From: Flaccisagitta enflata
Lineage: Eukaryota > Chaetognatha > Sagittoidea > Aphragmophora
Assembly: GCA_965153355.1 (NCBI GenBank)
Contig: OZ231126.1
Coordinates: 29,946,001 to 30,010,000 of the forward strand
DNA length: 64,000 nucleotides
Direction: 5' to 3'
Under the pieces are notes generated by a model. It did not search any database and was not told where the DNA came from. It worked only from the letters and a program-made list of their open reading frames with translations. Position 1 is the stretch's first letter. Each line of letters starts with the position of its first letter. Of the stretch, positions 43,521-55,210 are shown one piece after another. The position numbers were made by a program, and so were the translations under genes.

Positions 43521-43719
43521 CCTAAATTCCAAACTCAAAGCCAGGGCTGCAGAAAATTTTTTTGCTTCCTACGAGCGCAATTTGCCCCTGTCTACATTCC
43601 TATTGCATGGCGTCCAGGAACAAACCCTAGGTCTAAAAAAATGGTCAAGACTCCTGACCTAGGGAAATGTTTTTTTGGATGCACTAGCTACAAATTAATG
43701 ATAAAAATAAAAAGATCTG

Positions 43720-44310
43720 CTTAGAAATATAGAATTGATGGTCAAATGATAGCCAAAAATTTTTTAGGCATATCTTTGATTAAAAATTGTATTCATGGCT
43801 TTTAAAAGTATGTAGAAATGCATGAAAAGTTTGGCTACAGTGGTTGCACTAATGCTGTTACCTACTTCAGTTAGTTTAGAGTGATAATCCAAAAATAAAA
43901 ACCAAAAAATGCCAAAAACTGTTGTAAAATGACTATTTTATGTTATTTTTTTTGCTATTTTTAAGCTTTAATCCATCAAATATTTCTCAAAACTAGCTGG
44001 ATTATATACCAGCATGTGTATCTCAACAATGTTTATACACTTTTCATAGTCTTTAAGAATTTTAAAGAAGTAATAATGGAAATAGGCTGAAAAAAATCAA
44101 TTTGATAGTTTGAAATAGTTTTTTTTAGTTTTTATCTATAAAACAACCCTCTAAACTTACTAGATAGGTAAAAGCATTATTGCAGCAACTATTGCCACAC
44201 TTTTCAGATATTTTGTAAACAGCTTGAAGCTACAATCATAATTTCTGATACAAAAAATATATAAAAATGTTTCATTTTTACTATCTTTAAGCTTTGAATT
44301 CTATATTTCC
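43720..44310. mobile_element. Old fold-back element, about 590 bp
   Basis: GAAATATAGAATTGATGG near 43724 pairs with the inverse of CTTTGAATTCTATATTTCC near 44292. GGTTGCACTAATGCTGTTACCTA near 43842 pairs with the inverse of TAGGTAAAAGCATTATTGCAGCAAC near 44165. The arms (about 165 bp) are diverged and the centre is AT-rich. Confidence 0.6.
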
Positions 44311-44324
44311 AAACAATCCAGCTC

Positions 44325-44548
44325 TGTGGCCCAGATCCCAGCCCCAACACTCAAAACCCCAGCCCAAAGGCCTAAATCTCAGCCCGAAGGCCAAAATCCC
44401 AACCAATAGAAAAAGAAGGAGAAATTTCCTCATGTGTGAAAGCATAGGTCACCGGCCCCTTCGAGGCCGCTGCCCTGCTCCCCTCAACTTCAATTATAAC
44501 TTACTAAAGTAGGGCATGGATACCGCGGACCATCAAACGTTTTTGCGA
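44325..44548 (-). repeat. Family B copy, one arm
   Basis: Loop repeats CCCAGCCCAAAGGCCTAAATCTCAG are followed by AGCATAGGTCACCGGCCCCTTCGAGGCCGCTGCCC and the terminal ATACCGCGGACCATCAAACGTTTTTGCG. The left arm is missing. Confidence 0.72.
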
Positions 44549-44637
44549 CTATTTGACCTATTTTGCGCATGTTCTTCCTCCATTCTTTCTTGTTCTTTCC
44601 ACCATTTTTGTCTCCCTTTACCCATTTAGATTCACGT

Positions 44638-45382
44638 CTTTTTTAATCGCGTGCACGCAACTCTACACCCCGCTTTGTTCGTCGGTCGGTTGGTCCGTCA
44701 CACTTTACTTTTTTGGGCAGCGGCCCCGAAGGGGACAAAGTCCTGTAGAACACAGGGGGACTTTTGTTCGTCCGTTCGTTCGTTCGTCCGTCCCCCCCCT
44801 CATCAGGCCCCTCAGGCCTCAAATCTGACCTCTGAGACCTCAAATCTGGCCTCTCAGGCCTCAAATCCAGCCTCTTAGGCCTCAAATTCAGCCTCTCAAG
44901 CCTCAAATCCGGCTTCTCAGGCCTCAAATCCAACCTCTCAGGCCTCAAATGCAAATTCTCAGGCCTCAAACCTGGCCTCTCAGGCCTCAAATTAGGCCTC
45001 TCAGGCCTCAAATCAGCTATCAGCTTCCGATTTGCATTCTGAGGCCTTGCATCAGCCTTCTTAGACCTCAGTTTAGGCTCTTGAAGACCTTCAGTAGGCC
45101 CTCTATAGCATCTCATCCACTCCTTCAGGCAGGACGAACGAAAGTCCCCCTGTGTTCTACAGGACTTCGTCCCCTTTGGGGCCGCTGCCCTGCTTCCCCT
45201 CACTCCATTTCACAATCACTCAGAGCAGGGCAACGGGTATCGCTGACCACATATTGCCCTTGGGCGACCTGTTTATGATTTTTATCCTCACTGCTCCTGT
45301 CCAAATGGTCTGGTGACCTCAAATATGGCCCCTGCCCACCCGTTCGCGACTTCGGTAGCCGTGTATCCGGCCTTGTTTTACG
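44638..45382 (-). repeat. Family A copy split by family B
   Basis: The hairpin end TTTTTTAATCGCGTGCACGCAACT with GTCGGTCGGTTGGTCCGTCACACTTTACTTTTTT is at 44638-44714. The other end (ACTGCTCCTGTCC ... CACCCGTTCGCGACTTCGGTAGCCGTGTATCCGGCCTTG) is at 45290-45380. What lies between is a complete family B element. Confidence 0.83.
44713..45287 (-). repeat. Family B copy with near-perfect hairpin arms, nested in family A
   Basis: The arm at about 44715-44780 (GGGCAGCGGCCCCGAAGGGG then ACAAAGTCCTGTAGAACACA) is the near-perfect inverse of 45125-45192. The loop is a 20-21 bp array (CCTCAAATCCGGCCTCTCAGG). The outer end GGCAACGGGTATCGCTGACC follows at 45229. The array gives a 186-codon minus frame that is not a gene. 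Confidence 0.83.
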
Positions 45383-45620
45383 TACAAGCGGCAATAATTG
45401 AGAATTGAGGGTTTGTCAGTCTGCAAGCCTCATCAATTTCCAGCGTTCGGCTGCCACCTCTCAATCTCGAAGCTTTCCATACGAGACCTAGACCTAGACC
45501 AAACGGGGCAGTGTCTTATGGACTCTGTCCATCCATATGCCGGTTTGTTGGTCCGTTTTTTTAGTTCGTAATTTTCTTTACCTCTTTTCTTCATTTTCTT
45601 TTTTGTATTTTTTATCTCCT
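45383..45620. other. No supported gene
   Basis: Nothing recognised. Confidence 0.35.
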
Positions 45621-45760
45621 AACTTTCAATCTTCTTCTTCCTCCTCTTTCTCTTTTTCTTTTTCTTTTTCATTTTCTCTTTCTTTTTCTTTTTTTTCTTT
45701 TTCGTATTCTTTTTCTTTTTCTTCCTCTTTATCTCCTCCTTTGCTCTATCCCCATCGATT
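45621..45760. repeat. TTTTCTTTTTC pyrimidine tract
   Basis: CTTTTT-rich low complexity. Confidence 0.8.
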
Positions 45761-45919
45761 CTTTAGCCCCCGACCATTTTCCTCTGTTTCCTTTAAGACT
45801 GAGCGAAGCTGAACTAAATGTTCTTTTTTTTTCTCTTCAAGAATTATGTAAGCCACAAAAAGCGGAAAGGGGAAAAGAATCAAACAAGGTCAATTATTCC
45901 CATGAGGCGTTCACGTCCG

Positions 45920-46092
<173 letters not shown>

Positions 46093-46167
46093 TTTCGCGC
46101 AATTTCGTAAGACTAAAATGGAGTTTTACACAAATGCAGACTCTGCACTGTCGAGGGAGAAAATGTG

Positions 46168-46380
46168 GCCAAAAAAGCAAAGACGTTAGATGGTTAGCGG
46201 TATCCGTTGCCCCAATGTCACTAAGGAAGGGGGGCAGCAGCCCAAAAGGGGCTGGTTACTTATGCTTGTGCTTCGAGGCTTGGGTTTGGGCTCAGGGTTT
46301 AGGGTTAGGGCCTCAAGACTAGTATCTCGGTACAACTTGCGTTAAGATCTTGAGGCTAGGATTTGGGCCTCCAAGTTAAG
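46168..46380 (+). repeat. Family B copy, truncated
   Basis: AAAGCAAAGACGTTAGATGGTTAGCGGTATCCGTTGCCCC, GGGGGGCAGCAGCCCAAAAGGGG, then loop words GCTTCGAGGCTTGGGTTTGGG. The right arm has been replaced by (GT)n. Confidence 0.7.
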
Positions 46381-46395
46381 ATTGTGTGAGATTGT

Positions 46396-46409
46396 GTTTG
46401 TGTGTGCGT

Positions 46410-46470
<61 letters not shown>
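46396..46470. repeat. (GT)n microsatellite
   Basis: About 75 bp of GT with a few GC steps. Confidence 0.93.
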
Positions 46471-46473
<3 letters not shown>

Positions 46474-46691
46474 GTTTCCTTTCCTTGAGTGAATGATATG
46501 TTAAAACTCACTCGAGTGAGTTCTGATGAATCTGCTGGATTTATCATACTGAAAAAAATCGTTGGCTTTTTTGCTTCAGTTGAGATTAATCTGTGCAGTC
46601 ATTTTTACGGACGAACTGCATGTCAGTACGATGATGTGACAAAAAACAAATTCAGATATCCAGATAACAGAGTTGCAAATTTTCACATCCT

Positions 46692-47094
<403 letters not shown>

Positions 47095-47224
47095 CTACAC
47101 AAGCTCCGTTTTGAAATGACGCAATTCTTGTTGAATCTCATTATCATAATGAAAGAAAAATCCATCCGTATCTCACGAGCAACAATGCAGAAAAAAAAGG
47201 CTTAGGGGAAACGAGACGGCGCCA

Positions 47225-47700
47225 GAGGGCTGTAGAGTGGCAGGTGGTAAACTTGAGTTTGCTAACAGATTTAACCACGAAAGGGCTGCCTAGTGGCTTG
47301 TGGGGAAACTGAGATTGCTAACAGATTTATCCACGAAAGGGCTGCCTAGTGGCTTGTGGGGAAACTGAGATTGCTAACATATTTAACCACGAAAGGGTTG
47401 CCTAGTAGCATGTGGGGAAACTGAGATTGCATACAGATTTGACCACTAAAGGGCAAATCTCTTGACAACGGTAACGGTTTCTATCACAAAACAGATGCCC
47501 AGTGGCGTGTGGGGAATCTGAGTTTGTTAACCGACTTTATCACCATAAGGCTGGCCAGTGCAGGGGCGTGTTTGAAAATATCCTACCACAAAATGGCTGC
47601 ATAGCGGCATGCGGGTTAAATGAGTTTGTAAACCGTTTCTTTCACAAAACGGCTCCCTTGTTGCGCAGTAGCTTCTCTCGGAGTAGATTGAACCATTAGG
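47225..47700. repeat. About 56-bp tandem array
   Basis: TTGCTAACAGATTTAACCACGAAAGGGCTGCCTAGTGGCTTGTGGGGAAACTGAGA-type units (shown here split by family words) recur at 47254, 47311 and 47368 and then decay through 47700 (CACAAAATGGCTGC, CACAAAACGGCTCC). Confidence 0.82.
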
Positions 47701-47969
47701 CATTACCACAAAATGGCCACCTTCAGGTGCATCAGGAAACCGATTGCTGAATGTCGACTGAATAAACAGAGTTGAGATTCGATATAAACCTGATCTTCCG
47801 TACACTGAAGAACAAACGGACCGACTGATCGACTTACTATCTAGGAAAAAAGTTTTGCAACACATATGGAGTTATGGTTGATGGTGTGCTTTTCTCCTCA
47901 TGTGCTCAAAACTGATGTTCTTGATTGTTTTTGGTTATTTTTGTATTGATACTAACCACAACAAAAGAG

Positions 47970-48194
47970 AACAAGGCCGGATACACGGCTACCCCAGTTG
48001 CGTGCGGGTGGGCAGGGGCCATAATTGAGGTCAGTGGAACATTTGGGCAGGAGCAATAAGGCCAAAAACCTCATTAAGGCCGAAAAAGTAAAGTGTGACG
48101 GACCGACGGACCGACGGACCGACTGACCAACGGACCGACGGACCGACAGACCGACGGACCGACCGACAAAGCCGGGTAGCACGCGACTAAAAAC
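47970..48194 (+). repeat. Family A copy, full length
   Basis: AACAAGGCCGGATACACGGCTACCCC at the start, GCGTGCGGGTGGGCAGGGGCC, TTTGGGCAGGAGCAATAAGGCC, GCCGAAAAAGTAAAGTGTGACGG, about eight CCGACGGA words, then GGTAGCACGCGACTAAAAA. The hairpin left arm is partly lost. One of the best consensus copies. Confidence 0.9.
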
Positions 48195-48812
48195 CATCTT
48201 CAATCCAATTTAAAGGACAAGAGGTTGCCAATCTGAACTTACTGAGACAGCTTTATTTGGCCCGGGCGGTGCTTATGATATCCAATGAGCACAAAAATTG
48301 AGTAACTGACACTGCTAACAGCTTCCAACACCTACTCACAACATAGAAAAAATAAGCAAAATCATGTCCTCAGATCGGTACATATTCTGACGACCCTGGA
48401 CCATAAAAATCTGAGAAAAAATTAGACTTCTGGGTAAAGTAGATGCGTACTAATGACTGTGCGATTTCAAATGTTCACTGGAAGCCATTTTAAGTAGGTT
48501 AATCAAATCGAGTCAAATGTGAAGATAGCAAGAAATGGGTAAATCTCAAAAATCAAATCGGGTGGCCCTTCACTACCCCTGTCCGATATCACATATAAAA
48601 TTCTATGCCTTTTTGAGATCAGGAACATGTAAAAAACGTACCGCTAATTTCCACTACCCCAACTTGATTAGTACTGATTTGAATTGGGTAACATGTGTTT
48701 CAATTGATTCAGCCTTTGTTGTTGTTGTTTCTGGCCAGTAGCTTGGTAACTCGTTGCTAGGAAAACACACAACTTCGCATTTCAGTGCAGCATGCTTCCT
48801 AATGTAGAGTGA
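48195..48812. other. No supported gene
   Basis: A 68-codon plus frame at 48535 has no motif or splice support. Confidence 0.4.
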
Positions 48813-49138
48813 TGCGATGACTATTAGCTTAACAATGATTCATGCAATGTCATAGAAAAGTTCTCTATCAGAGGGATATGGCCCAAAATCATGTTTACAG
48901 ATGGTCCATGGAAAAAAATTTGGCCCTGAAACCCCTGTAAATTGGCGCCCCCACCGCCCCCCTTTCCCATGATAAAACATAGGCAAAAATCCTTCCTGTA
49001 CATTTTCAATGGGATATGAGGGGGGTGGCGGCGGTAATTTTTAGAGGATCATCTGTGTACATGATTTTGAGTCATATCCCTTTGATAGAGAACTTTCCTA
49101 TGACTTTGCCTGAACCCTTGTTATGCTAATGACTATTT
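48813..49138. mobile_element. Fold-back element, about 325 bp
   Basis: ATGACTATTAGCTTAACAATGATTCATGCAATGTCATAGAAAAG at the left pairs with its inverse at 49082-49133. AGTTCTCTATCAGAGGGATATGG and AATCATGTTTACAGATGGTCC also have inverses at 49035-49100. The centre is C-rich opposite G-rich (CCGCCCCCC / GGGGGGTGGCGG). Confidence 0.75.
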
Positions 49139-49899
49139 CGGTTATGTAATGCTATATTAATAGTGATTCAATCATAGAGACTTGAGCACCTCGAAATATG
49201 TTGCTTGTACATCATGTTAATCACCAGAAACTTAATTATTGATTTTTCTCACGTGAGACAACTTGAAGCCCTTAATTCGTTTACCACAACTCGAAGGACT
49301 TATGAGGTAGCTGCGGTAAAAATAGTAGATTTCGGTAATTTTGGCTGCAAAATTGGCCTACTTCTCTTTGCAAATCTGACTAAAAATCCATGCGATTATA
49401 GAACTAAAGCTCAAGAGCTAACAAGTGGTGCAATCCGCATGTTTCTTTATGAAATTTGAGAGCATTTCTAAGATGAAAAGTTAGGAAAAAATAAAATTCC
49501 TATTTTTCTCCCATTTTTGAAAGTACATGATCAACTTCAAACGGTTTGATGCACAGCGACGAGATTTCACTCAGGTTGTAGTTTTTGTTGTCATGGATTA
49601 AAATGCTTATGAATTTTATCTATCTATTTAATCAAGAGGTTGAGATATCTCTCTTTAAAGGTGTTGCCAAACATATTTCCTAGATAGTAAGAAGTCGCGG
49701 GTCGAATAATAAGGCGGGTTTGAAGATGTCAATCACCGCGCATTGGAATTGATACATTGTGCTTCTCGAGGAAAATGAGTTGAAAAGATTGTAAACGAGA
49801 TAAATGTAGGATGTTTAAGCTCAGCCTTAGTGTTTTGAGGTAGAGTGGTAAGAGGAGGCGGGGGCTGGAGCATTGCCCCCTTCCGCCAAGAGGCCACTC
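49139..49899. other. No supported gene
   Basis: An 84-codon plus frame at 49205 has mixed composition but no start, splice or family support. Confidence 0.4.
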
Positions 49900-50003
49900 T
49901 TTTTTATTGCAGTTTTCCTTCATACTGCCCCTGTCCACTCGCATTGCTGCCCCTTCTCACCCGCAAGCGACTACTTATCGGCCGTGTATCCGGCCTTGTT
50001 TCT
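49900..50003 (-). repeat. Family A half copy
   Basis: GCCCCTGTCCACTCGCATTGC, CACCCGCAAGCGACT and GCCGTGTATCCGGCCTTGTTTC; the hairpin half is missing. Confidence 0.7.
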
Positions 50004-50305
50004 TTTACAGACCATTTTGCCGCCTTTATGAAAATTTGCTTTGCCCTCCAAGGTTCCATATTATTGCGTCTTCATGGGTTTTGATTTGGTCTCATCGAAA
50101 TCAGAGCTGAGAGGAAATTTGACCTTCCTGACGGAAAGGAAGTAACAAAGAAACACATGCTGCCACACGGTTCCTTTTCACCCCCCTCCCCCACCCTTTC
50201 CGCAGGATAACGGCAAAGAAACACCTGCTGGCGTATGGCAACTGTTTACCCCCCCCCCCCCTTCCGAAGGATAACGAGATAAAGAGGGATGATTTGGAAG
50301 GGCAA

Positions 50306-50597
50306 CAAGGTCGGATTTACGGCAAACAAAGTCGCGTGCGGGTGGACAAAAGCATTGGAAACAATGTTCAGTTAAATCCTACAGACGGATTTCAAGGAAC
50401 CAACAAGGTCTATCTGTTATAGATGGAATTCTGTCAATGCCAACACGAAATTAAAGAAAACATGTTGAAAGGACCACGAATTTTCATCTGTTAAGGGAGG
50501 AATTTCGTTGGTGGCGGGCCTGGTGGAGTGGGTGAAATTGAGTTCAACCAACCGACCAAATAGTTGCGTTAAGAGTAGCGTAGCAGGCGACTAAAAA
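50306..50597 (+). repeat. Family A copy interrupted by a pogo-like MITE
   Basis: GGCAACAAGGTCGGATTTACGGC and GTCGCGTGCGGGTGGACAAAAGC at the left. AACCAACCGACCAAATAG and GAGTAGCGTAGCAGGCGACTAAAAA at the right. A decayed MITE fills 50370-50556. Confidence 0.75.
50370..50556. mobile_element. Decayed pogo-like MITE
   Basis: GGATTTCAAGGAACCAACAA, ATCTGTTATAGATGGAATTCTGT, GGCGGGCCTGGTGG and TGAGTTCAAC resemble the inverse of the intact copy at 55034-55208. Both ends are degenerate. Confidence 0.5.
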
Positions 50598-50907
50598 TAG
50601 AAAGAAATGAAATGAAGACGGGAACGATTGTTTGGGAAGGAGAAGAAAGTTGAGAATGGAGGCAGGCAAGTTTAGGACATTAAAGAAAGGAAAATATTTA
50701 ATTCAATCCAAATGCCGACGTTAGAAAAGGGAAAGAAAAGAGAGGACGCAAGAAGAGAAAGGAAAGAAAAGAAAAGACAGACCGTGGATAAGGGAAGACA
50801 GATAGAAAAAAGACGGGAGGGGAAAAGACTGAAAAAAAGAAAAGACAGGTAGAGAAACCACCAAAGAAAGGACAACATAAAAGACAAAAGAGAAAGAGAA
50901 GAAAAAC

Positions 50908-51160
50908 AAGGTCATTAGGCTAACGTCGGGTGCGTTGGCACTTTCAGAAAAAGTCAGATAGAAACTTCACTATATCTTTTTCTTTTTTTAAAACTTTCCT
51001 ACCCATTTTAACATGTCCTAACACTGAAACTACCTATAAAATGATCTTTTAAAAAAAATGAACAACTGCAGACGCACAGATGGACCGACGCGACGGATGG
51101 ACCGACGGACCAAGAAGTGGCCTATAGAGACACGTAGCGCGTAGCAAGCGACTGAAAAAA
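50908..51160 (+). repeat. Degenerate family A copy
   Basis: ACAAGGTCATTAGGCTAACGTCGGGTGCG at the start, GATGGACCGACGCGACGGATGGACCGACGGACC, then GCGCGTAGCAAGCGACTGAAAAAA. Confidence 0.6.
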
Positions 51161-52034
51161 ACACAGCAGAGAAAAGTGAAGACAAAAGGCAAACGATAAA
51201 AGAAAAGATTAAAAAACCAAATATCCAATCCAAACATTAAAACTAGTTTTTATTGGGTCGCCGACGGAAAGACAAAGATGAGAAACACAAATTCCATTCT
51301 ATATTCTGCTTCGCTTGATCCGCTTTTCTTTCTTTCATTGTTCATGTCACTGCTACAGTCCTACTACTCTATCTCCAGTTCTATCTCAATTCTCCATCGT
51401 TACTATGCAGAATTTGTTAAAAGAAGCACATTGAATTAAAAGAAGAAAAGATAGCGGCGAAGTTGGAAAGAAAGAAAGAAACAAAGAAAGAAAGAAAGAA
51501 ACTAAGAAGGAAACCAAGAAGGAAACAAAGAAAAAACAAAGAAGGAAACAAACAAGAAAAGAGAAAAAGAGAGAAAGTCAAAATCGGAGAATAAAGCAAG
51601 ATGGAAAAACAAGTAACACAGGGTTGAAATATCGTCGCGGACACATTCATACACAAAAACTGCATCTAATACGCGCGTTTCCAAACTTTTATACCCATGG
51701 AAACGCAAGACGGACAGACTGACGGACAGACAGATTGACGGACAGAGAAAAGAAAATGAAACAAGCGCATCAACATGCAAAGAAAACAAAGAAACATAGA
51801 AAATATTTGAGATTCAAGAAACAAATCTCAGCGAAGGTGATAACAACCTCTAACTAGAAACGAGCTGAGAATAAATTGTTTCATTTATGCGACGGACGAC
51901 GTCCCCAGGAAATAAGAAAGACAAAGAAGACTTAGGGTCGACCCTCTAACCTCGTTATCTATCTTCATGAAGAGGGCGTTGCTACATGTTGTTTTCTGCT
52001 AGAATAGAAAAGGATACTATTTATAACGTTATCC
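51161..52034. other. No supported gene; scrap of CCGACGGA words
   Basis: AAAGAAAGAAACAAAG low complexity at 51465-51575 and GACGGACAGACTGACGGACAG at 51710-51745. No gene. Confidence 0.4.
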
Positions 52035-52035
52035 G

Positions 52036-52195
<160 letters not shown>

Positions 52196-52984
52196 AACAT
52201 GAATGTATGAGCGATCTGTTGTTTTTTGTAACCGGTTTTTTTTCATTATTTTTTTAAAAATTTTTTCTCATCTATTTATTTAGATCCTATTAATTCACTA
52301 ATGGCAACAAATGCAAAACGAGTAACGCAAAACTAAAACATGCCGTCTTCGTTGTTTTGTTTTGTTTTTATTTTTTTCCTTTTTTTGCTAGTTTTTCTTT
52401 TCATTCTTGTTTTTGTTTTTGTTCAGCGAGTCTTCTCGCGAATTGTCAACAATGATTCCATTCTTTGTTGTCCCTTTGTACACATTCGGGATTCTGTGAC
52501 AGGTTTGATTTGAAAGCAAATACGAAGAAACATGAAAACTTTTGATTGAAAAGCTTCTTTGTTTCTATTTTCCAACTCAAAAAAATCACATCGTCATTAC
52601 CGCCTGATAAGGCCTGGAGGCTGATTCAGGCATTCATGATTGATAGATCTCCAAGGTCTGTTTGCTGTTTTGAGAAGACATGAACGGCAAATGATTGAGT
52701 AGGAGGTGAAGTTTGATGCTTTTATGATGAATGATAAGATGAGTAAGAAGGCCGCTTATGAAAGGGTCATTAGTTGTTTGATCGATCGACGGACTGACCG
52801 ACTGCGCTGCAAAAGGGTCACGTGAACTCGAATTGAATAGAAAAAAACCTCAATGTAGAATTATTTTACTTCGTATCTTTGTCTAGATTTATCTGGCAGG
52901 TGACAGTTTCACGGGTTGTGATTCCACATCAACTATCGATGATTCACCGCGCAGCTGGATCTGTCATGACTCTGTCCATTTTTC
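52196..52984. other. No supported gene
   Basis: T-rich sequence followed by unique-looking sequence. No credible exon. Confidence 0.4.
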
Positions 52985-52992
52985 TTTTCATT

Positions 52993-53069
52993 CTTTCGTT
53001 CGTCTATTCATTCATTCATTCATTCATTCATTCATTCATTCATTCATTCATTCATTCATTCATTCATTC

Positions 53070-53105
<36 letters not shown>
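52993..53105. repeat. (ATTC)n(AATC)n microsatellite
   Basis: Two tetranucleotide runs; the family E core is absent here. Confidence 0.93.
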
Positions 53106-53109
<4 letters not shown>

Positions 53110-53389
53110 TTTCTTCTATTCATTCTCTCATTCAAACAGTCATTCGAATTGCTATTCATTGACATTTCTCCACAAAAGTAAAATTTCATTTTTTTACACA
53201 TTACGCGTATATCATGACGATGGCGCATGATATATATAAGACTATGACGCAATCACTTTCACATACTGTTCTCCTGAGACCCAGCCACCCTTGTATCTAC
53301 CCTTTGCTCTCCTCTCTTGAAGGATGAAGACGAGCTCAGTTACAAAGTCATTTGCGTCAAAAACTGCCTACCGATGGATGGTGGAACCA

Positions 53390-53575
<186 letters not shown>

Positions 53576-54095
53576 TACAATAGCTGTAACTCAGTGACGC
53601 AAACATAATTCAGACGTAATAAAAGGTTATAACGTTGGAAGTAATGAGCAGAAAACTCCTTCGGATCCTCTTCTTATTTTGGGTGGCGTCTTCGACAGAA
53701 TTATTTCCTCCTTCCTCATCTGATTCACCTTTTTCGCAGCCCCTCGGCCCTCCCCAGTTCCCTCGCCAGTTCCCTCTCTGGTTTCCTCCCCACCCTCTCC
53801 CCGGGTCACCTTCCCAGTCCCCTTTAAAAAAGCATCTCTTTCTCTGTTCTCCGTCCCTCCCCTTTTCCCGCTCCAGTGCTCTCCCCGCTCTTCTTCCCAG
53901 TCCGCTCTCTATCAGCTGTGTCACCATCTCTTCCCTTGTCTGTCTCCATCCTTCCCCCTCCCCTTCTGTTCAGTCCCGACCTCAGTGCTCTCCTCGGTTT
54001 CCTACCCGATCGATGATCGATTGATTAGTGATCATTCTGTAATGATGCCTAATAGATGATTTGTCAGTTCCAACAATAGCGTTTGGTCCAAAATA
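53576..54095. other. Pyrimidine-rich, no supported gene
   Basis: CCCTCNCC-rich sequence. The 129-codon plus frame is Pro/Ser-rich and has no supporting signals. Confidence 0.4.
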
Positions 54096-54104
54096 ATGGA
54101 CGAG

Positions 54105-54230
54105 TTATTAAATGGACTGATGAATGGATTGATTGATGGATGAATGGATGGATGAATAAATGGATGGATAGATACATGGATGGATGAATTGATGATTGGG
54201 TGGATGGATGGATTGAACGATGAGGAAAAG
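54105..54230. repeat. GGATGAAT/GGATGGAT degenerate microsatellite
   Basis: GATGGATGAATGGATGG words. Confidence 0.85.
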
Positions 54231-54754
54231 TAAGAAGGACGAATCTTTGCTCTCAATAACTTCTTGTATCCATTACTATTTTATGATTCTTTGAGATAAA
54301 TATTTTCCACTTTAATAATTTTCCTTTAGGCTCTGCTTAAACAGCAAATGGCAAGAGATAATTGCAGCCTTTGCAGTCTTTTTTTTCGCGTGTTTTAGAC
54401 TTAATCATCTTCTATCTCACCAGTCAAATCTGTCAAAAACACTCGGCTAAGCTTCGGGCGAAGCTGCCATTTCAGTCTTCCCTTCAGATCCATTTCATTC
54501 GTAATTTCGACGATCCACTATCAACATTGCCATGAACGCAATCTAAGGTTCTCGCCCTTTACTTGTATATCCTAGGTCTGAATATTACAATCAAATGATA
54601 TCACTTGATCTAAGCTTCTTTGGCTTCACGGCTCCACGAATCCAAGTGTATATCTTCCCCACTGTTTTATTCCCCCCCCCCCTCTCTCTCTCTCGCCGTC
54701 ATCCAGCACCATTTCCAATATCTACCTAGGTCTCATCCATTTACCGTTCTGCAG
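54231..54754. other. No supported feature
   Basis: Unique-looking sequence with a C-run and CT-run near 54670. Confidence 0.35.
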
Positions 54755-54892
54755 AACAAACTTGATATTCAAACGTTGGTTTGTTCGTTTTTAAAGCTCT
54801 TATTACATCAACAATTCGATGTACAAGTAACTACCGCAACAACGAGTACGAGAGTAATGGAAATCTACCAACACATTAGGGAAAAAAATATA
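54755..54892 (+). CDS. Possible internal exon, 46 codons
   Basis: The stretch is bounded by an acceptor (CATTTACCGTTCTGCAG, ending at 54754) and a donor (GTAAGT, 54893-54898) and is exactly 138 nt. It reads 46 codons without a stop, starting NKLDIQTLVCSFLKLLLHQQ. Composition is protein-like and both phases are 0. No neighbouring exon was found and I do not recognise the sequence, so this may be chance. Confidence 0.28.
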
Positions 54893-55033
54893 GTAAGTCT
54901 TTAAACAAATTTCTTTTTCATAATAGTAGATACAGAGTTAATATTCATTGGTTGTTCGAGGTCCGTTATTGCGGAGGATAACTGTATCAAATTTGTGCTG
55001 AAGAATATATGATAACAATATATCATTTGTATA

Positions 55034-55208
55034 CAGTTGAACCCCGCTCTAATGGACCCGCTACCAACGGAATTCTGTTATAACAGATGCAAATTCATAC
55101 TCTCTTCCAGTTAATTTCATTTATTTTCTTTGTTGGCAATAACATAAGTTGCCCATAACAGAGGAAAATTGTTAGTCCCCTGAAATCCGTTAAAGCGGGG
55201 TTCAACTG
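55034..55208. mobile_element. pogo/Tc1-type MITE, 175 bp
   Basis: The left end CAGTTGAACCCCGCTCTAATGG and the inverted right end CAGTTGAACCCCGCTTTAACGG are nearly identical. Both are flanked by TA (55032-55033 and 55209-55210). A CAGTTGAACC start is typical of pogo/Tigger-type inverted repeats. There is no ORF. Confidence 0.85.
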
Positions 55209-55210
55209 TA

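Noticed and set aside
44643-45203. 186-codon minus ORF with LRPERPDLR-type repeats
   Set aside because: It translates the family B loop array and hairpin arms; the other copies have different, broken frames.
46290-46315. TTTAGGGTTAGGG telomere-like words
   Set aside because: Only two words, within a family B loop; not a telomere.
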